Of a stretch of DNA of 64,000 nucleotides, positions 60,335 to 64,000 are shown one piece after another. The notes under the pieces were generated by a model. That model was not told the DNA's origin. It saw nothing but the letters and a program-made list of their open reading frames with translations, and did not search any database. Each line of letters begins with the position of its first letter. Position 1 is the first letter of the stretch. The DNA comes from Actinernus sp. WN-2022 (lineage: Eukaryota > Cnidaria > Anthozoa > Actiniaria > Actinernidae), in the NCBI GenBank assembly GCA_030867875.1, contig JAOWCC010001634.1:58515860-58579859 (forward strand), in the 5' to 3' direction. A program made the translations under genes and the position numbers.

Positions 60335-62050
60335 TCATATATCGTTTGGAGAGGTTTATTTTTCAAATTAATCAATTGCGGGTGCAGTAAGACGTTCGTT
60401 CGTATCTTACTTAGTATGTACTCATTTGTTAAATCGGCTGTGAAATTGAGTCAAGGGGTTACCCCGAGTTTCCAGTCGGATATAGGGGTGAAACAGGGAT
60501 GTAACCTTAGTCCATCGCTTTTCAACTTATTCATAAATGATATACCTGAGCTTTTTAATAGTGTTGGATGCAACCAAGTCTCTTTAGGAGATTTCAAGCT
60601 AAGTTGTTTGTTGTATGCAGATGACTTGGTTATCTTGTCAGAATCGGAGTCTGGTCTTCAAACCTGTCTTGGCAGGCTAGAAAAATACACTGCTAGATGG
60701 AAGTTAAAGGTTAACATGAAAAAGTCTAAAGTGTTGGTCTTTGCTACGAGATCACAACGTATGAAATTAACAGGTGTTAAATGGTTCTTTGGTAACAACG
60801 AATTAGAGCAAGTTGAGGAATATACCTACTTAGGTATACCTTTCCATCGTGATGGAGGGTTTAAAATTGCTCAGAAATCGATATATAATAAGGCTTTGCG
60901 TGCTTATCATTCCCTCTTTAAGTGTTTCTCCTCGGTTGAGAAAATGCCTGTAAAGGTGATGATAAAGTTGTTCTCCTCTACGGTGATCCCGGTTTTATTG
61001 TATGGTTGCGAAGTGTGGGGTGTTTATACTTTAGGGAAGCTGTCGAGTTCAAACGATTTTAAGCACAAATTATTTTCAATGGTTCCTATTTTAGAAAAGC
61101 TTCATTTAAAGTTTTGTAAGCGGGTTTTAAGGGTCCATACCAAAGCAACGAACCTAGCAGTGTATGCTGAGTTGGGTAGGATGCCTTTGATTTTACACGT
61201 AGCTGTTTTGGTGGTTAAGTACTGGCTGCGTTTAAATGATGCTACGTACAGTGACACCCTTGTTGGCAAAGCATCACGTGTCTGTATGGAGTCCAATTCT
61301 CCAGGTGTTTGTTTTGCAAACTTGGTCTTGAAAATATGTGGTTTCGATAAGGTATCGAATCTTTGTATACCTTTGAAACAAATTAGTACTTTCGTGAAAC
61401 ATTTAAAGTTAAAATTGTTCGATTCGTTTGTTAAGTTTTGGGAATTCAAGATATTGAATGGGTGCAGGGATTCATCAGCGGTTGTTGGAGGTAAAATGCG
61501 AACGTTTCGGTGTGTTAAATCTAACTTCGGTTATGAGCATTATCTTGACAACGTTACTAATGCATTACACCGAAGTGCTGTCACAAAATTAAGAATTTCA
61601 GCACACAAGTTACCAGTTGAAACCGGGCGTTATAAAAAAATAGATTACGTTTCTCGTGTATGTCCTCTGTGTACATGCAATAAGGTCGGTGATGAATTTC
61701 ACTTTTTGTTTGACTGCAAGCATTCTAATTTTCTTGAGTTAAAAGAAAATTTCCTTAGAACCATTCTTGCTGTTAATGCTAATTTCCGTTTTTTCAATGA
61801 TAAATCGTTGTTCTTGTATTTATTGACTATGAAGGACAAATCAGTAAATAGAATTTTTGCAAACTATTGTTATAACGTCCTAGAGCAAGCAAACGGGTTA
61901 ATTGACTGTTAATTAGATTACAAATAGGTCCAGTCTTGTGTATTATGTATCCTATTGTAATTACTATTATGTAACCATATTTTATTCATTCTCTAATATT
62001 AGCTGATGTACCTTTTTTGGTATAAAGTTTAATAAAATTATTATTATATC
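60335..62050 (+). mobile_element. 5'-truncated LINE with intact C-terminal half of pol
   Basis: Begins abruptly within RT after motif A (Trp-Arg...Gly-Leu-Phe-Phe-Lys-Leu-Ile) and ends in an ATTATT tail with AATAAAATT. The 60416-61912 frame has no stops over 498 codons. Same family as 25404-28085, about half the residues identical at a glance. Confidence 0.85.
60416..61912 (+). CDS. LINE reverse transcriptase C-terminal half, open
   Basis: Catalytic Tyr-Ala-Asp-Asp at about 60616, Val-Lys-Gln-Gly-Cys-Asn-Leu-Ser-Pro near 60490, thumb region, then Val-Glu-Thr-Gly-Arg-Tyr (about 61617) and a Cys-Pro-Leu-Cys-Thr-Cys...Asp-Glu-Phe-His...Cys-x2-His zinc-like cluster. The Met at 60416 is internal to the ancestral protein, not a natural start. 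Not expected to be functional on its own. Confidence 0.8.
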   Translation: MYSFVKSAVKLSQGVTPSFQSDIGVKQGCNLSPSLFNLFINDIPELFNSVGCNQVSLGDFKLSCLLYADDLVILSESESGLQTCLGRLEKYTARWKLKVNMKKSKVLVFATRSQRMKLTGVKWFFGNNELEQVEEYTYLGIPFHRDGGFKIAQKSIYNKALRAYHSLFKCFSSVEKMPVKVMIKLFSSTVIPVLLYGCEVWGVYTLGKLSSSNDFKHKLFSMVPILEKLHLKFCKRVLRVHTKATNLAVYAELGRMPLILHVAVLVVKYWLRLNDATYSDTLVGKASRVCMESNSPGVCFANLVLKICGFDKVSNLCIPLKQISTFVKHLKLKLFDSFVKFWEFKILNGCRDSSAVVGGKMRTFRCVKSNFGYEHYLDNVTNALHRSAVTKLRISAHKLPVETGRYKKIDYVSRVCPLCTCNKVGDEFHFLFDCKHSNFLELKENFLRTILAVNANFRFFNDKSLFLYLLTMKDKSVNRIFANYCYNVLEQANGLIDC

Positions 62051-62154
62051 ATGGCCGCTGCTATACACGTTTTACGCGGTCTCTGAAACATATACGTTTT
62101 AGTCCTTTACAGTCATTTTATTTTGTTTCCTTGTTACATGTCTGATTAGTTAAT

Positions 62155-64000
62155 ATGGCCAGTAATCCAAATGAGGTCAAAGAGGAGACTTCCATAGTTC
62201 ATGAGTCCCCTGAGATAGACGAATGCGTTGAAGAACAAGAGATTCTCGAGACATCTGAGAAGGGGGAAGTCTACTTGGTTAAGGTTTCGAAGGAATCACG
62301 CTTCAAATGTTGGCTGAGAGCTTTCAAGATCCGATACTGGTTTGATTTCGGAAACCTACAAGAATACACGGTAAACTGGACAAAGAAGACGGACGATGGC
62401 GGTGATTTGTTTGAGGTAATTATTCAACTCAGTCGATGTAAAGATGCCGGGAAAGATGGCGCGAGCACAACAGGACCACTTCTGTTTACAATTACGATAT
62501 ATCTGACCAAGCAGAAGGTCATGGTTCAGGGAAAGCAAAAATCCCTTTGGAAGGAGACAGAATTTTCTAAACTGTTGAATTTAGTGAATGAACTTGGGAG
62601 AAGTGATGAGTTGGATAACTCACAGATTGGCGAAATTTATTCGAAAGTATTTTATGAATCCTGCGAAATGAATACTGTGACGAACAGATTATCTCTCGAT
62701 GGTGAGTCACTAGAGGTTTTGTTGGACTCGGACGATGAAGTTGAAGCGGAGGAAGATGAAGTTTTGGCTCCGCCGGAGTCCATAACAGTGTCTAAAGTTA
62801 TCCACAAAGTTAGATCCCCCAGAAAGGCGAGTATCAAGAAGATGAAGAAAGTTCAACCAAATGTTTCGGAGAAAGAGGGCATTCTGTCACAAGAAGTTTT
62901 GGATCTCGTGCAGTCACTTATTCAAAGAATTTCAAAGGTAGAGGACGTCGTCGCAAAGACAGACTCTTTAGTGGCTGAAGGTGATTTCCAATTAAAAGTT
63001 TTGAACGAGGATTTGACGGTAACAAAGGAGACATTATCTAAGTCAGTGAGTGATCACGTGAAGCACGAGTTAATTGCCCTGAAAAAAGCGCATGACACTT
63101 TCGTCCATGAAGTCGAACAGAGGTTGATAAAGGCTGAAGCTGAAGTGAAAAAAGTGCAAGGGCGAGTTGGGTCTCTAATTGAAGAAAAGGCTAATCTGTC
63201 TAAAAGAGTGAGTGTTTTGGAGACAGGAAATGACAAGTTACAGGAACGCGTTTCGGCGTTGGAGAGAGAACGCGAGGTTGCGCTACAGCAAGCTATCCCG
63301 GTCAGTAATTCTACTGTTATTGAGAATTTAGTGCCTCCGCATGATCGAAGTAATGATGCTGGATCGACTGGAGATGATATTTCGGATTCGCAAAGGATTC
63401 CTCAGCGGCAGAGGGATGAGCAGTTTGATTTTGTGGTCCTCTGCGATTCCAATCGGAAGTTCTTGGACAAGAATAAACTCTGCCCACGTAATGAAGTCAA
63501 GTTAATATCGTGTAGCACCATTAGTAAGGCGACTGAGATTCTTGGTTCACCAAGGTTTTCGGTACGAAAAGGTATCATTATTAATACTGGGGTTAATGAT
63601 GTGGAACATGACTCAGTAGAAATGGTTGTTAATAAGGCAGTCGAGATGGTCAAGATTGCAAAGAATTCATTTCCGGGGAAACAAATTATTGTTTCTAGTA
63701 TTACACCACGGTGTGACAATCTGGACAGATCAGTGTATGATGTCAACATGTCGGTGCATGCACAGATAAAGGACATTCCTAACGTCACCCATATCGATAA
63801 CAGTAACCTCCGGAACAGACAGTTTTACCATGATGCTAAACATCTTAATGCAAGGGTTGGGGTTCCTCTTTTCGCCGGTAATATAAAGAATGGCATCAGA
63901 CAGGCCCTTGGTATACGACCGGTTGTTAGATCAAACCGGAGGCTTTCGGCTTTACGTACGACGCAAGAACCAAGGATGGGAAATTCTGAACAAATGCCGC
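62155..64000 (+). CDS. Long ORF with coiled coil and SGNH-hydrolase-like domain, runs off the end
   Basis: Open from ATG 62155 for 615 codons to the window edge. Residues 1-180: acidic N-terminus then a globular part with Trp and Tyr clusters. 180-260: acidic then basic linker. About 265-385: heptad-rich coiled coil. 420-580: an SGNH/GDSL-like fold with Cys-Asp431-Ser-Asn (block I), Thr-Gly-Val-Asn481-Asp (block III) and Asp560-x2-His563 (block V). In block I the nucleophile position is Ser432. Coiled coil plus esterase-like domain is the layout of ORF1 of CR1-type LINEs, and it starts about 100 bp after another LINE's tail. A host gene is the alternative. C-terminal end not in the window. 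Confidence 0.75.
   Translation, partial: MASNPNEVKEETSIVHESPEIDECVEEQEILETSEKGEVYLVKVSKESRFKCWLRAFKIRYWFDFGNLQEYTVNWTKKTDDGGDLFEVIIQLSRCKDAGKDGASTTGPLLFTITIYLTKQKVMVQGKQKSLWKETEFSKLLNLVNELGRSDELDNSQIGEIYSKVFYESCEMNTVTNRLSLDGESLEVLLDSDDEVEAEEDEVLAPPESITVSKVIHKVRSPRKASIKKMKKVQPNVSEKEGILSQEVLDLVQSLIQRISKVEDVVAKTDSLVAEGDFQLKVLNEDLTVTKETLSKSVSDHVKHELIALKKAHDTFVHEVEQRLIKAEAEVKKVQGRVGSLIEEKANLSKRVSVLETGNDKLQERVSALEREREVALQQAIPVSNSTVIENLVPPHDRSNDAGSTGDDISDSQRIPQRQRDEQFDFVVLCDSNRKFLDKNKLCPRNEVKLISCSTISKATEILGSPRFSVRKGIIINTGVNDVEHDSVEMVVNKAVEMVKIAKNSFPGKQIIVSSITPRCDNLDRSVYDVNMSVHAQIKDIPNVTHIDNSNLRNRQFYHDAKHLNARVGVPLFAGNIKNGIRQALGIRPVVRSNRRLSALRTTQEPRMGNSEQMP

Overview
The window reads as animal nuclear DNA: spliced genes, long repeat-rich intergenic stretches, and several families of non-LTR, LTR, Penelope-like and DNA transposons. 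A spliced cytoplasmic-type actin, a TMEM220-like gene, a Polinton/Maverick and Penelope-like DNA point to an invertebrate. Cnidarian (anthozoan) is my best guess from the overall style; no marker here proves it.

Layout. 1-2731: sparse DNA with an acidic exon-like ORF and a decayed LINE tail split by a short inverted-repeat element. 2737-17279: a 14.5-kb Polinton flanked by CAGAG, with about 370-bp terminal repeats. It carries protein-primed DNA polymerase B, RVE integrase, packaging ATPase, a major-capsid candidate, a penton-like candidate, a TFIIB/VLTF3-like factor, a zinc-ribbon protein and several membrane or coiled-coil proteins. 17285-46900: almost solid transposon debris, including a tandem 326-bp repeat, an antisense LINE split by two MITEs, a BEL/Pao pol, three further LINE copies, a TTAA-flanked element with perfect 33-bp ends, a TIR element holding an unusual 516-bp direct-plus-inverted array, and a Penelope-like element with a GIY-YIG domain. 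47213-49958: six-exon TMEM220-like gene. 51026-54490: antisense LINE containing nested elements flanked by TTA. 55030-58807: three-exon actin gene (376 aa). 60335-62050: 5'-truncated LINE with an intact 498-codon ORF. 62155-64000: a long open ORF with a coiled coil and an SGNH-hydrolase-like domain that runs off the window, probably ORF1 of another LINE.

The Polinton is the most coherent system. ATPase and capsid genes overlap at TGATG, two divergent gene pairs share gaps of 34 and 49 bp, every gene has an A/T-rich TATA-like string within about 30 nt of its start, and two A/T-rich hairpins with 15-nt loops sit between genes. Together with a self-encoded TFIIB/VLTF3-like factor this suggests a virus-like transcription programme. 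The copy is damaged: polymerase, capsid candidate, the 546-aa-class gene and several small genes carry stops or frame changes, whereas integrase, ATPase, the transcription factor and the penton-like candidate are open. It looks like a fairly young but no longer autonomous insertion, unless part of the damage is base-calling error.
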